From Nocardiopsis sp. ATB16-24 (GTDB lineage Bacteria; Actinomycetota; Actinomycetes; Streptosporangiales; Streptosporangiaceae), in the NCBI RefSeq assembly GCF_030271535.1, contig NZ_JASCXJ010000005.1, positions 62,001 to 126,000 of the forward strand: DNA of 64,000 bases, given 5' to 3'. A program made the position numbers and the translations under genes. Positions 33,187 to 42,993 of this stretch are shown piece after piece. The notes under the pieces were generated by a model. It made no database searches and was not told the DNA's origin. It worked only from the letters and a program-made list of their open reading frames with translations. Positions within the stretch are counted from its first letter, which is position 1. Each line of letters opens with the position of its first letter.

Positions 33187-34041
33187 TCATGGGGCGTGGG
33201 CGACCATGACCGGGCAGGGGGAGCGGTGCAGCATGGCGTGTGCCGTGGACCCCAGGGCCAGGGGTGACAGGGCGTGTCGACCGGAGGCCCCCACCACGAG
33301 GAGCCGGGCGTCCTGCGCGGCGCGCACCAGTGCGGCGACCGGGCGTGACTCGACCACCTCTGTGCGCACCTCCACCGAGGGGTACCTGTCCCGCCAGGGA
33401 GCGAGCCTTCGCTCCAGGGATCCTTCCTCGGCCACGCCGATCGCCTCACGCTCACCGGAGGAGAAGCCTCTGGTGGACACGGGCAACACCGGCGGGTTCC
33501 ACGCCCGTACCACCCGTACCGTCCCCGACCCGACGGCGGCGGCCGCGAACGCCTCGGCGACCGCCCGCTCGGCGTGGGACGAACCGTCCTCGCCCACCAC
33601 GACCTCGCGCCGATCGCCGCTCACGGGCTCGGGGCCGACCACGACCACCGGTACCGGTGCACGCGCCGCCACGCGGTAGGCGACCGAGCCCACCCTCAAC
33701 CCCGGAAAGCCGCCACGTCCACGCAAGCCCACGACCAGCATGGCGGCCTTCTCCGCGTGCTGGAGCAACGCCAGGGGCGCGCTCTTGGTGACCACCGTCC
33801 TGTCCACGTCGAGACCGGGGGCGAGAGAGGTCGCCCTCTCCTCGGCCCTGTCCAGGGCGGCACGGGTGTTCCTGTCGATCTCCTCCTGGGGCCAGATGAA
33901 GGCCGAGTCGGGCGACGGCGCGGGGAACGCCATCACCATGGACAGGCGCAGGCCGCGCCGCCGCGCCTCCTCGGCGGCCCACTCCACGGCTCTCAGGCTT
34001 GCGTCGGAGTCGTCCACTCCGACGACGACCGGTCCTTGCAT
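33187..34041 (-). CDS. Tandem universal stress protein
   Basis: 284 residues from ATG 34041 (MQGPVVVGVDDSDAS). Two Usp domains of about 140 residues; both have the opening VVVGxDxS pattern, and the second ends in the ATP-binding pattern GASGRHALSPLALGST. Actinobacterial two-domain Usp proteins accumulate under hypoxia or stasis. The longer frame to 34224 runs over the neighbouring promoter and is not used. Confidence 0.87.
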   Translation of the reverse strand: MQGPVVVGVDDSDASLRAVEWAAEEARRRGLRLSMVMAFPAPSPDSAFIWPQEEIDRNTRAALDRAEERATSLAPGLDVDRTVVTKSAPLALLQHAEKAAMLVVGLRGRGGFPGLRVGSVAYRVAARAPVPVVVVGPEPVSGDRREVVVGEDGSSHAERAVAEAFAAAAVGSGTVRVVRAWNPPVLPVSTRGFSSGEREAIGVAEEGSLERRLAPWRDRYPSVEVRTEVVESRPVAALVRAAQDARLLVVGASGRHALSPLALGSTAHAMLHRSPCPVMVAHAP

Positions 34042-34229
34042 GGAGATCCCGTCCCTTCGTGCTCGGTGATGCCCGCCATCATGCCCCGAGCACCATCGCC
34101 TTCGACAGCCGACGTCCCGAACGGGTCGACACCACCGCACCCTTCTGGTCAGTTCCCCGACGCGGGTCGATACTGGAGGAGGGGTGCGCCGCCCCCGCCG
34201 TACGCCGAGCGCGCCGGGAGGCATCGATC

Positions 34230-34907
34230 GTGGGAACCAGTGAGGGCGGACACGCCAGTGGGGACATCGGCCGCAGGGTGGCCCGACGCAGGGAGGAACT
34301 GGGACTCACCCGTGAGGAACTCGCCCAACGTGCCGGGATGGCGGCCGGATACGTGGCCTACATGGAGGAACATCCGCCCTCCCTCAGCCGAAGTGCGCTC
34401 TACCGACTCTCCCGGGCCCTGCACACCACCCCCGACCGTCTTCTGGGAGCCGACATCGACACGCCGCCCGGAGCCGCGTCCACGGCCGAACTCCATCCGC
34501 GGATGCGCGTGCTGGACCCGGACGAGTGCATGGAACTCATCCGACCCGGCGGTGTGGGGCGCGTGGCCTTCGCCGACGAGGGCCGCCCTCCGGTCGTCCT
34601 CCCGGTGAACTACATGGTCGTCAGGGGCGACGTCGTCTTCATGACCGAGACCGACGGGGAGATCGCCAGACGGGCCTCGGGTCCGCTCGGTTTCGAGGTG
34701 GACCGCCTCGACGACACCATGAGTGAGGGGTGGAGCGTGCTCATCGCCGGGCAGGGACGCATCGTGACCGATCCGGAGGAGAACGCCTCACTGGAGAACT
34801 CGGTCCCGCTCCGACCGTGGGCGGGGGGACGACGGGACACCTATGTGCGCATCACACCGACGAAGGTGAGCGGGCGCCGGATCGAAACCGGCAGGCTGCT
34901 GCGCTGA
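34230..34907 (+). CDS. XRE helix-turn-helix fused to a pyridoxamine-oxidase-like flavin domain
   Basis: 225 residues from GTG 34230 with GGGAGG 8 bases upstream. Residues about 12-70 are an XRE domain (RREELGLTREELAQRAGMAAGYVAYME). Residues about 90-220 are a split-barrel FMN-binding-like domain (CMELIRPGGVGRVAFADEGRPPVVLPVNYMV). Such fusions often sit beside Usp genes, as here, and are thought to sense redox or flavin status. Direct ligand unknown. Confidence 0.82.
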   Translation: MGTSEGGHASGDIGRRVARRREELGLTREELAQRAGMAAGYVAYMEEHPPSLSRSALYRLSRALHTTPDRLLGADIDTPPGAASTAELHPRMRVLDPDECMELIRPGGVGRVAFADEGRPPVVLPVNYMVVRGDVVFMTETDGEIARRASGPLGFEVDRLDDTMSEGWSVLIAGQGRIVTDPEENASLENSVPLRPWAGGRRDTYVRITPTKVSGRRIETGRLLR

Positions 34908-35015
34908 GACTCCTCTGTCGATACGGCCGCGAGGCGGTCCGTGCCGGGGCGTCCGCACGAAAGCCCGCGTCTCCGGTTCCGCGATCTTCCACGGAACCGG
35001 AGGGAACGGGTCCGG

Positions 35016-35273
35016 TCACAGGCGTGGCTTCCTGCCCCTGGACAGGGAGTCCAACCAGCCCATGGGGCCCCTGCGGGTCGAGGGGCGTCGACCGGAGGGG
35101 GAGGTGCGCCGAGTCGAGCGGCTCAGCAGGTCACGCCCCTTCGGCGACCTCGCGGCGGACCGGGCCGTCCTCTTCACGCGGGCCAGGGGATCACGCGTTC
35201 CGGCGCCCCTGCCCGAGGCGGTGCCCCCCGCCGGGGTCAGGCGGCGCTTCATGGTCCTCAGAGGGTTCCTCAT
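35016..35273 (-). CDS. Small very basic protein of unknown function
   Basis: 85 residues; AGGAG (plus-strand CTCCT at 35281-35285) lies 7 bases before ATG 35273. About a quarter of the residues are Arg or Lys, with no Cys and no hydrophobic segment. It ends in GPMGWLDSLSRGRKPRL. Composition alone would fit a nucleic-acid-binding peptide or a random GC-rich frame; the ribosome site is the main support. Confidence 0.38.
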   Translation of the reverse strand: MRNPLRTMKRRLTPAGGTASGRGAGTRDPLARVKRTARSAARSPKGRDLLSRSTRRTSPSGRRPSTRRGPMGWLDSLSRGRKPRL

Positions 35274-35518
35274 CTCGGTTCTCCTCTCGTCATCGTGACC
35301 GGTCCGAAGCCGGCCTTGCGAGATGGCGTAAACATTACGAATAGGGAACTTTTACCTCTGGGGGAGTGCTACCCCGGCGCTCGGCATTGATACCTCTTCG
35401 ACCGCGGATATCCCGGGGAAGACGTTCGCGGGGTAGTCGAGGACCTTCGCATGGAAACTCTTGGCAAGGGACGGAAGGGTTCTTTGAACCGCCTCTTGCC
35501 CGGTCCGCGGGGAGACGG

Positions 35519-36487
35519 TCAGACCCCTGGGAGAGGATTGGTGACCGCAGGCGGCGCCACCAGGCGCAACACGGGCGCGGAGCAGGGGGGCCGGGGCAGC
35601 TCGGAACCCTCGACGACGACCAGTCCGACGCCGGGCGGAACGGCCACTCGCGTTCCGGCCGTGGGGTCGACTCTGCGGAAGCGGAACTCGGGCTCACCTC
35701 CCTCCGCGCGCATCGCGACCTCGTCCTCGGGTCCGGCCCGCCGGGCGGCGGACCGGGAGGGTCGGCCGACGACGCCCAGGGGCCCGGGGGCGAAGACCAC
35801 GGCCGGTCTGGGCGGTGGATCCCCCGGAACCAACCACAGCGTCTCCCCGGGCGTGCACAGACCGGCCAGCAGTCCGGGCGTGGTGTCGGGAGCCTCGGTG
35901 AGTCGCAGGCACACGTCGTGACCGTCGACCAACCGGTCGACCAACGCCGTCCGCTCGGGTGTGGTGTCGGAGGACCCCAGCAGACGGGAGGCCTCGGCGG
36001 GTGTCATCGGCTCGGAGCGGTCCCGCCGCAGGGGCCAATGAGGAAAGGCCGGTCGGGGCCAGACGTAGGGCAGGCCGTCGGGGGTGTCGGGGAACAGGGG
36101 GCGGTAGTGCGCCTCGTCCTTGGACACCAGTGCGGAACGGTGGGAAAGGTGCAGGTCCCCCGACCCCAGCCACGGCGGCAACAGGTCGGCCTCCCACAAG
36201 GCCTCCTCCTCGGGCACCACGCCCCCGCTGAAGTCCAACAGTGAGGGCAGGACCGAGTCGGAGTGTCCACGGGAACGCCACTCACGGCACACCGCCACCC
36301 CGTAACCGACCAGGGCCGGTACGAAGCCCCGCCACATCGCCACGGCGGGGTGGCGTTTCCACCCGTAACGCGGCCACACCAGCGCCCGCAGGATCTGCAT
36401 CGTCTCCACCCGCTGTTTGCCCAGACGGCGGTCGTCCAGCGTCCGCGCGCACTCGCCGAACGTCGAACACGGCAAGAAGGTCTGCAT
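35519..36487 (-). CDS. MSMEG_6728-type conserved protein with long C-terminal extension
   Basis: 322 residues. The first 150 match a conserved actinobacterial family related to pyrimidine-dimer DNA glycosylases (MQTFLPCSTFGECARTLDDRR, LGKQRVETMQILRAL, HPAVAMWRG, SHRSALVSKD). The rest is Pro/Arg-rich with weaker conservation and covers about twice the usual length. DNA-repair activity is suggested by the family relation only. Confidence 0.72.
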   Translation of the reverse strand: MQTFLPCSTFGECARTLDDRRLGKQRVETMQILRALVWPRYGWKRHPAVAMWRGFVPALVGYGVAVCREWRSRGHSDSVLPSLLDFSGGVVPEEEALWEADLLPPWLGSGDLHLSHRSALVSKDEAHYRPLFPDTPDGLPYVWPRPAFPHWPLRRDRSEPMTPAEASRLLGSSDTTPERTALVDRLVDGHDVCLRLTEAPDTTPGLLAGLCTPGETLWLVPGDPPPRPAVVFAPGPLGVVGRPSRSAARRAGPEDEVAMRAEGGEPEFRFRRVDPTAGTRVAVPPGVGLVVVEGSELPRPPCSAPVLRLVAPPAVTNPLPGV

Positions 36488-36713
36488 CGTTCCCCGTCCG
36501 TTCCGGGAGGTGTCCCCTGGTCAGGTCGTACCCGCCCGGCCCCAAAGGACCTTCTCCGGAAGGCACGGGCCGGCCGGAAACCCTCGTGACGTCGGGCGCG
36601 GGAGGCGGTGATCTCCCCGGCCAAGCCGGGGACCGACGCCCCTGGGGCCGATCGCCCACCCGCTTCGCCGACCATGGCCGGGCACGTGGACGTGGGTACG
36701 CCCGTGGGGGCGC

Positions 36714-38075
36714 TCACGCGGCGACCAGCGGGGCGCGCCGCACGCGAAGGGAGAACCCCGTGAACACCACCGCCGCGCCGACGGCCGTGGCGAGCATGAC
36801 CGTGGTCATGCTGGACAGTGTCACCGGGCCGGCCAGACCGGCGGTCGAGGCCAGAGCGGAGCCGATACCGAACTGCATCGTGCCCAGAAGGGCGGAACCG
36901 CTGCCGGCGACCTTCGGAGACTGCCCGTCCAGGGCCAGCGCCGTCGCGTTCGGCGACACCAGACCGGTGAACACCATCATCACGAACAGCGCGATCGTCA
37001 CCGTCACCAGGCTCGCGCCCCCGAGGGCGCCAAGGGCCGTCAAAGAGGCCACGGACACGATCGACCCGATCAGTCCCAGGAACAGGCGACGGTGGATCTC
37101 CACCCGGCCGATGAGGAAGGCGTTCACCTGGTTGCCCAGGATCATGCCGAGCGTGGTCACCGCGAACACCAGGCTGAACTCCTGGGCGCTGCTGTCGAAG
37201 CGGGACTGGGCCACGAAGGAGAACGTCGAGATGTAGGTGAAGCTCATGCCGAAGCTCAGCGCGAGCGTGAGCGTGGGACCGAGGAAGCGAAGGTCACGCA
37301 GCAGACCGCCGAATACCCGCATCTGCGCCCCCAGGCCGGTGCGTCCGCGCTGCTCGGTGGGAAGGCTCTCGGGCAGACCGAACAGCACCAGGGCGAAGGT
37401 CGCCAGGCCCATCGCGCCGAGCACGGCGAAGAGCAGCTGCCAAGGCCCCAGGAACAGCAGCTGGCCGCCCAGGATCGGACCGAGCATGGGCGCCAGCCCG
37501 GCCAGCAGCACCAGTCGGGAGAAGAACGTGGCCGCGGCGTCGCCGTCGAACACGTCCCGCACGATGGCGCGGGAGACGACCAGTCCCGCGGCGGCGGACA
37601 GTCCCTGCACGAAGCGCAGCAGGCTGAACATCTCCACGCTGGTCACCGCCGCGATGGCCAGGGTGCTGACGGTGAACACCCCGATCCCCACCAGCAGCGG
37701 CGGACGGCGTCCCCAACGGTCGCTGAGCGGGCCGATGACGAGCTGGCCCAAGGCCAGTCCGGCCATGACCGAGGTCAGGGTGAGCTTGACGCTGGCCTCG
37801 CTGGTGCCCAGGTCGGTGGCGATCTGGGGCAGCGCGGGCAGGTACAGGTCCGTGGCGAGCGGACCGATCGCGGACAGTACGCCGAGCACGAACACGAGCA
37901 GCAGCGTGCGGCGGTGCGTCCGGGACGCGTCCGTACGGCGGGTCGTGCGACGGTGCTCGGGTGCGCCGCCCTGGTGCGGCGCATCGTCGATCCGGGGGGT
38001 GTGGGCGGACGGGACGTTCTGGACGTCCTTGGTGATCAGGGCACGACGATCCGGGCGTGCGGAAACAAGGGTCAC
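36714..38075 (-). CDS. Bcr/CflA-family multidrug MFS exporter
   Basis: 453 residues from GTG 38075. A polar tail of about 55 residues precedes twelve helices. GPLATDLYLPALPQIATDLGTSEASVKLTLT opens the first helix pair as in Bcr/CflA pumps, and GPLSDRWGRRPPLL is the MFS loop motif. It should export drugs by proton antiport. No regulator lies next to it. Confidence 0.85.
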   Translation of the reverse strand: MTLVSARPDRRALITKDVQNVPSAHTPRIDDAPHQGGAPEHRRTTRRTDASRTHRRTLLLVFVLGVLSAIGPLATDLYLPALPQIATDLGTSEASVKLTLTSVMAGLALGQLVIGPLSDRWGRRPPLLVGIGVFTVSTLAIAAVTSVEMFSLLRFVQGLSAAAGLVVSRAIVRDVFDGDAAATFFSRLVLLAGLAPMLGPILGGQLLFLGPWQLLFAVLGAMGLATFALVLFGLPESLPTEQRGRTGLGAQMRVFGGLLRDLRFLGPTLTLALSFGMSFTYISTFSFVAQSRFDSSAQEFSLVFAVTTLGMILGNQVNAFLIGRVEIHRRLFLGLIGSIVSVASLTALGALGGASLVTVTIALFVMMVFTGLVSPNATALALDGQSPKVAGSGSALLGTMQFGIGSALASTAGLAGPVTLSSMTTVMLATAVGAAVVFTGFSLRVRRAPLVAA

Positions 38076-38922
38076 CTAAGGCTCCAACGCAAGGAGAGGT
38101 ACGAACAGGGAGGTGCGTGGGGCGCCGTGAACCGCCTTCGGGCGGGGCGCCGGCAGAAGTCCCAAGTGGGGATCACGTGATCTGTGGGATCACTTCCGCC
38201 TCCAACACAAGGCTAGGAGTGGGCAATCCCGCCTTGACCCGATTCCTCGCGTGATCCGAATTACGGTGCGCGAAAGCCCAGACGGCAGGGGGTTCGGTCT
38301 CTTTGTGACGCCGCCCATGCGGCCGGAGGACCTCCGTGCTCTCCGGGTGCTGGTATCCCGTCTCCACGGAGAGGACGTGTCGGAGCGATCGTGTGTGGCG
38401 CACGCGGCGAAGGGCGTGCTCGCGTCCGGTCCCGGTCTGGAAAGCGACCTCACCGCCCCCGTCCCCGGCGAGGCGGCCCCTTGGGCCCGCGAGGGCCCGC
38501 ACGACCGCGTGACCGGCCCCGGGCGACGCCTTACCGGAAGACCACGCCCGCGCTCGACGATCTTCGGCGGACCTCGAAGCCCGTGAACGCGAAGACCGTC
38601 GGCACCTCCGTGCGGGATGGGGGCGCCTACCCGGCACCGTCGCCGGATCGAGGTTCCACGGCCGCCCCAGGGGCCTCTTCGGTCGGCTCACCCGAAGCGT
38701 GTACCGGCCGGTCCTGCGGTCCGAGAGGGCCGCCGGGACACGCCCTGGAGGCCTCCGGGGCGTCCTGCGAAGGAGACCTCCCCCAGGACCGGGGGATCCC
38801 GGCGGGGCGTTCATGAGGTTCCGGCCGTGTGCGACCGACCGGTCCGAGGGGAATGAGCGAACCTTGGAAGGGAGACGACGGGGGACCCTCTCTGTGGGGT
38901 CCGCCTCCGGAAAGGGGCCGAC
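38076..38922. other. Long spacer without a secure gene
   Basis: Small overlapping frames exist on both strands. One GTG frame at 38251-38586 has fair third-position GC and an ordered start (IRITVRESPDGRGFGLFVTPP), but no ribosome site or family. No terminator or operator recognised. Confidence 0.4.
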
Positions 38923-39507
38923 ATGCACGAGCATCCACCGAAGAGGCCTCGGCGATCCCGGCGGGGAAGGAGGAGCCCTTCCTGGATCCTGCTGGGCGGC
39001 GGCGTCGTGGTGGTGCTGGTCCTGGCCGTGGTCATCGCCTACGCGGCGACCGTGTTCATCGACGACGGCACCGGGACGGGTACCGCGGACCGACCGGGGG
39101 ACGACGGCCCGAGGGAGGTCGTGGATCTCGGTGAGCCCGGGACGATCGGACAGTGGCGGACCACGGTCGACGGGATCGGCACGGCCTCCACCTACACCAA
39201 CGAGTTCACCGAGGAAAGGGCGCACGGCGAGTTCGCGCTGGTCGACGTGACGGTGGAGAACACCGGGAACGAGCCCGGATACTTCGACAGTTCGGCGATC
39301 AGTCTCGTCGATGACGAGGGGAACATCCACGAGTCCAGCACCACGATCGAGGACGACGCCCTGTTCCTCGAACAGCTCGACCCCGGGGACCGTGCCTCGG
39401 GTACCGCCGTGGTCGACGTTCCCGAGGGCACCGAGATCGCCGAGGTCCGTGTGAAGGACACCGCGCCCCCACACGCCCTCCTCGTGGTCCGGGTCGAAGG
39501 AGGATGA
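38923..39507 (+). CDS. Membrane-anchored DUF4352-like protein
   Basis: 194 residues. A basic N terminus of about 21 residues precedes one membrane helix (about 22-46), so the bulk faces outside. The domain after residue 70 has the telokin-like pattern of DUF4352 proteins: alternating strands, FALVDVTVENTGNEPGYFDSS and VRVEGG. These exported beta-sandwich proteins are common in Gram-positive bacteria; function unknown. Confidence 0.72.
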   Translation: MHEHPPKRPRRSRRGRRSPSWILLGGGVVVVLVLAVVIAYAATVFIDDGTGTGTADRPGDDGPREVVDLGEPGTIGQWRTTVDGIGTASTYTNEFTEERAHGEFALVDVTVENTGNEPGYFDSSAISLVDDEGNIHESSTTIEDDALFLEQLDPGDRASGTAVVDVPEGTEIAEVRVKDTAPPHALLVVRVEGG

Positions 39508-39719
39508 GGGCTCCAGGACGTTCTTCCGTGTCTCAGGCGAGGGGCGGAGGGTGTACGGGGCGCGTTGAGGGCCAGCTCCCGGGGAAGAGGACACGGACGG
39601 CTCGACGCCTTCTTCTCAGGAGGTAAATTCCGAGCATATATCCCGTACTTTCCATCTCGCCGGGCATATCCCAGGATCATCGAGGTAGGGGATGCCTGAA
39701 AACCATTCTCCGACCCGGC

Positions 39720-40196
39720 ATGGAAAGAGTGAGCACGATGATGCTGCCCAGCATGCGCAGACAGCGGACGATCCCCGCCCAGTGGGGCCCGTTCTCCGAA
39801 TTCGAGGAGCTCTACGAGCGCATGGGAAAGCTCCTGGGCTCGGCGATGGGGGAGACCTCACAGGGTGACGCGTGGGTCCCCTTGGCCGATGTCATGGAGA
39901 CCGAGGACTCCTACAAGGTGGAGGTCGAGGTCCCCGGCATGTCCAAGGATGACATCGACCTCCAGATGAGCGACAACGAGCTCGTCATCACCGGCGAGAC
40001 CGGGGAGGCGCAGGAGAGCGGGGAGCGCACGCATCGCCGGACGCGCCGCTACGGCCGGTTCGAGTACCGGACGATCCTCCCCGGTGACATCGACGGCGAA
40101 CGGGTCTCGGCCTCACTCGACAAGGGAATTCTGAGCATCACCGTTCCCAAGAGCGACCGGGGCAAGGCCCGGCGCATCTCCATCGACCAGGGCTGA
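39720..40196 (+). CDS. Hsp20-type small heat-shock protein
   Basis: 158 residues as drawn; GTG 39729 or ATG 39738 could be the true start. The alpha-crystallin domain spans about residues 50-150, with ADVMETEDSYKVEVEVPGMSK, the strand ELVITGE, and GILSITVPK at its end; the C-terminal I-x-I motif appears as RRISI. It is an ATP-independent holdase. I found neither a HAIR nor a CIRCE box upstream, so its heat control is unclear. Confidence 0.88.
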   Translation: MERVSTMMLPSMRRQRTIPAQWGPFSEFEELYERMGKLLGSAMGETSQGDAWVPLADVMETEDSYKVEVEVPGMSKDDIDLQMSDNELVITGETGEAQESGERTHRRTRRYGRFEYRTILPGDIDGERVSASLDKGILSITVPKSDRGKARRISIDQG

Positions 40197-40581
40197 ACCG
40201 CCCGGCGGGTCGTGGCCGCCGCCGGGAAACGGCGGGGAGCACGGGGGTGGACCCCCGCACGGCGTTTCGCGGCCCGACCCGCCGAGGAGCGGCCGGCCCC
40301 GGGAGCCCGAGACGGGAGACCTCCGGGACCGGCCTCATCACGGCCGGAGGAGGCCCGGCGGTGCCGGTCGGCCCCGCTGCCCAGGGCGCCGGCCCCGCGG
40401 GCCCTGAGGACGGACCGAGCGCATCGTCCTCGAAGCCCTCGGTTCCCCAAACCGAGACGAAAAAAGCATTCTTGAATTCCTCTTCATGGGCGTGTTACCC
40501 TTTTTGAGTAAGGGGGGCGCCAGGCAGGGGAATTGTTCTTCAGGATTCTTCCCTCCTTGGTTTCTCGGTTACTCTGAGAAT
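40197..40581. other. Gene-free spacer after hsp20
   Basis: About 385 bases, very GC-rich, then AT-richer over the last 120 bases before the gene at 40582, which probably contains its promoter. No gene recognised. Confidence 0.4.
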
Positions 40582-41748
40582 ATGCAGAACCCCCCTTCTC
40601 CCGTTCTTCTTTCCGCGTCCGTCATGGCCCACCCCCGCAGGGTCGACGCGGCCTCCAGGGTCCTGGACTCCCTGGACGTCCTCGATGCCAGGATGGCCCT
40701 GGATCCCCGCCCCGACGGTCCGCCCAGCTCCCTGCGCGCCTCCCAGGTCGCCTTCTCCCATGCGACGGACGCCGACTCCACCCATCATCTGGTCCTCCAG
40801 GACGACGTGCGCGTGTCCTTCGACTTCGCCGCCTCCGTCCGCAGGGCCGTGGAGAGGCACCCGGAGGCGGCGATCTCCTTCTTCGTGGAATGGGGGTCGC
40901 GGACCGCCTACCTGGCCCGGTGGGCCGTCATCACCGGCTCCGGCATCGTCCCGGTCGTCAACCCCTACATGCCGACGCTCGCGCTGGTGCTGCCACGCGC
41001 CACGGCCATCGACATGGCCCGCTTCATGGACACCGCCCCAGGTCGTTCCGACGACCGCGTCGCCCTGCGCTTCCTGAGAGAGCGGGACGTCCCCACCCTG
41101 GCCGCCGTGCCCAACCTGGTCGAACACGAGGAACTGCCCAGCCTCAAAGGCAACGATGACCACGGCATTCGGCGCTCGGTCTGCTTCGCGCCCGAGGGGG
41201 CCCGATTCGACGGCCCCGACCTTCCCCTGCCTTCGCTGCTGCCGTTCCTGAGGTGGAGCACAGGCGAATCCGTGGTCATCGACACCGGCAACGACTTCCC
41301 CGAGGCGCACCGCCCCACACTGCGGGTGCTCACGGAGTGGGGTGCGCGACCCGAAGAACTACGCAGAGACTGCGCCGACCACCTCGGGGAGGACACGGGA
41401 CCGTTGTTCGAACTCTGGCTCACCGCCGTGGCGCTGGGCGCGGTCCAGGAACGGCACTGGCCGGGAACCGTGGGTCGGTTGCGCACACGTCTGGACGAGC
41501 CCCTCCTCCAACGCGCCTTGGGCACCTTCGCCCCCGGAGCCCTGCGTGTGCTGCTGGACCCCGACGCACTCTCGGAGCGCTCCGCCGAGCTCGTTCCCGC
41601 TCTGCTCACCGCGATGGAGCACGGGAGCGGACTCGCTGCCTCCGGACCGTCAAGGCGAGGAGGATCCATGGCGCCGCCCGCTCTCGGAAACATAGGGTAC
41701 GGGGATGAACGCACCCTCCTCCCCCCGTCTTGTCGAGATCACCCCTGA
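40582..41748 (+). CDS. Glycosyltransferase-like conserved protein
   Basis: 388 residues. The first 200 look like a nucleotide-sugar transferase fold of the family found in many actinobacterial clusters: SVMAHPRRVDAASRVLDSL, then HHLVLQDDVRV, where the acidic pair occupies the usual DxD metal position. The C-terminal half is helical and less conserved. No signal peptide. The last 44 bases overlap the GNAT gene, so both are likely co-transcribed. Donor and acceptor unknown. Confidence 0.6.
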   Translation: MQNPPSPVLLSASVMAHPRRVDAASRVLDSLDVLDARMALDPRPDGPPSSLRASQVAFSHATDADSTHHLVLQDDVRVSFDFAASVRRAVERHPEAAISFFVEWGSRTAYLARWAVITGSGIVPVVNPYMPTLALVLPRATAIDMARFMDTAPGRSDDRVALRFLRERDVPTLAAVPNLVEHEELPSLKGNDDHGIRRSVCFAPEGARFDGPDLPLPSLLPFLRWSTGESVVIDTGNDFPEAHRPTLRVLTEWGARPEELRRDCADHLGEDTGPLFELWLTAVALGAVQERHWPGTVGRLRTRLDEPLLQRALGTFAPGALRVLLDPDALSERSAELVPALLTAMEHGSGLAASGPSRRGGSMAPPALGNIGYGDERTLLPPSCRDHP

Positions 41749-42169
41749 CAACGTCCTCACCGCGTGCGAAGTGAAGGTGCGCCAGGACCAGAACCGGTTC
41801 GTCGCACCCGTGGAACGTTCCCTGGCCGAGGCCTACGCCGCCCGGGAGAGCGCCTGGCCGCGCCTGATCATGGACGGTGACGAGGCCGTCGGCTTCGTCA
41901 TGGCCAACTTCGCACCCCACGAGAGCGAACCGGACTTCCGCTGCGGGATCTGGCGACTCAACATCGCCGAGGGCAGACAGGGCAGGGGCTACGGCGGGTT
42001 CGCGGTCCGGGCCGTGTGCGAGGAGGCCCGGCGCCGTGGCAACGACCGCGTCACCGTGATGTGGGTACCGGGGGAGGAAGGACCGGAGGACTTCTACCTG
42101 GCCCTTGGCTTCCGTCCCACCGGAAGGGTGTTGGGAGGTGAGAAGGTCGGGGAGTTGCTGCTCGGCTAG
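41705..42169 (+). CDS. GNAT acetyltransferase, spermidine/Diamine-type
   Basis: 154 residues. The acetyl-CoA loop reads GRQGRGYGGFAVRAV and is preceded by the strand GIWRLNIA. FYLALGFRPTGR near the end is typical of SpeG/BltD-like polyamine acetyltransferases. It starts inside the end of the preceding gene. The convergent terminator at 42321-42352 follows. Confidence 0.82.
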   Translation: MNAPSSPRLVEITPDNVLTACEVKVRQDQNRFVAPVERSLAEAYAARESAWPRLIMDGDEAVGFVMANFAPHESEPDFRCGIWRLNIAEGRQGRGYGGFAVRAVCEEARRRGNDRVTVMWVPGEEGPEDFYLALGFRPTGRVLGGEKVGELLLG

Positions 42170-42320
42170 GTTCCTCGCCCGGGCCTCGAAGCGCCCCCGT
42201 ACCCCGATGTCCGGGCGGAACGGGGGCCGCTGCGGCGAAGACCTCGGGGAACACGCCCCCGTGGGACGGGGCGGCGCAGGGGCGGATCCGCGGATCCTTC
42301 CCCGTGCGGCCCCTGTCACG

Positions 42321-42352
42321 CCGTGGGGTGTCCCGGCCGGGACACCCCACGG
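42321..42352. terminator. 32-bp perfect palindromic terminator
   Basis: CCGTGGGGTGTCCCGG is followed at once by its exact complement, giving a 32-bp perfect inverted repeat between the convergent GNAT and MBL genes. It would fold with a minimal loop and should block transcription from both sides, although no T-tract follows. Confidence 0.75.
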
Positions 42353-42360
42353 CTCCGGTT

Positions 42361-42993
42361 TCAGTAGCCCCGGTCGATCCACTCCTGTAGGTGGGGAGCC
42401 TCGGCACCGATGGTGGTGGACTCACCGTGCCCGGTGTTGACCACCGTCTCCGAAGGCAGGGTCAGCAACCGGTCACGGATGGACTCCACGATCGTCGGGA
42501 AGTCCGAATAGGACCGCCCCGTCGCCCCGGGGCCGCCCTGGAACAGGGTGTCCCCACTGAACAACACGCCCAGATCGGCCGCGTACAGGCACACCGCTCC
42601 CGGGGCGTGACCCGGGGTGTGCAGCACGGTCAGTTCGGTCCCCGCGATCTGGAGCGTCTGGCCGTGGGACAGTTCGGCGTCCGGGGCCCGCTCCGGATGC
42701 GTCATGTCCCACAGCACCCGGTCGGCCGGGTGCAGCAGGATGGGTGCGCCGGTGGCCTCGGCCAGCGCCGGAGCGGCGTTGACGTGGTCGTTGTGGCCGT
42801 GCGTGCACACCACCGCCACCAGTTCACGGTCCCCCACCGCGCCCAGGATCGCGTTCGCGTCGTGCGCCGCGTCGATCACCAGGGCCTGTTCGCGGTTGCC
42901 CACGATCCAGACGTTGTTGTCGACCTCCCACTCCCCGCCGTCCAGGGCGAAGGTCCCCGAGGTGGTCAGGTGTTCCACCTTTGCGTCGCTCAC
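42361..42993 (-). CDS. MBL-fold hydrolase next to mscR, candidate S-formylmycothiol hydrolase
   Basis: 210-residue glyoxalase-II-like metallo-beta-lactamase-fold protein. THGHNDH supplies the first metal ligands, HTPGHAPG and SGDTLF the others. Its start overlaps the mscR stop (ATGA), an arrangement conserved in actinobacteria, where the enzyme is thought to hydrolyse the formylmycothiol made by MscR. It completes formaldehyde detoxification. Confidence 0.85.
   Translation of the reverse strand: MSDAKVEHLTTSGTFALDGGEWEVDNNVWIVGNREQALVIDAAHDANAILGAVGDRELVAVVCTHGHNDHVNAAPALAEATGAPILLHPADRVLWDMTHPERAPDAELSHGQTLQIAGTELTVLHTPGHAPGAVCLYAADLGVLFSGDTLFQGGPGATGRSYSDFPTIVESIRDRLLTLPSETVVNTGHGESTTIGAEAPHLQEWIDRGY

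Noticed and set aside
38251..38586. 111-codon frame with fair codon bias
   Set aside because: No ribosome site, no family, second half is low-complexity; kept only as a remark.
38173..39594. 473-codon minus-strand frame
   Set aside because: Antisense of the DUF4352-like gene and spacer; Pro/Arg-rich with no motif.
39600..39720. HAIR or CIRCE element upstream of hsp20
   Set aside because: Neither consensus is present.
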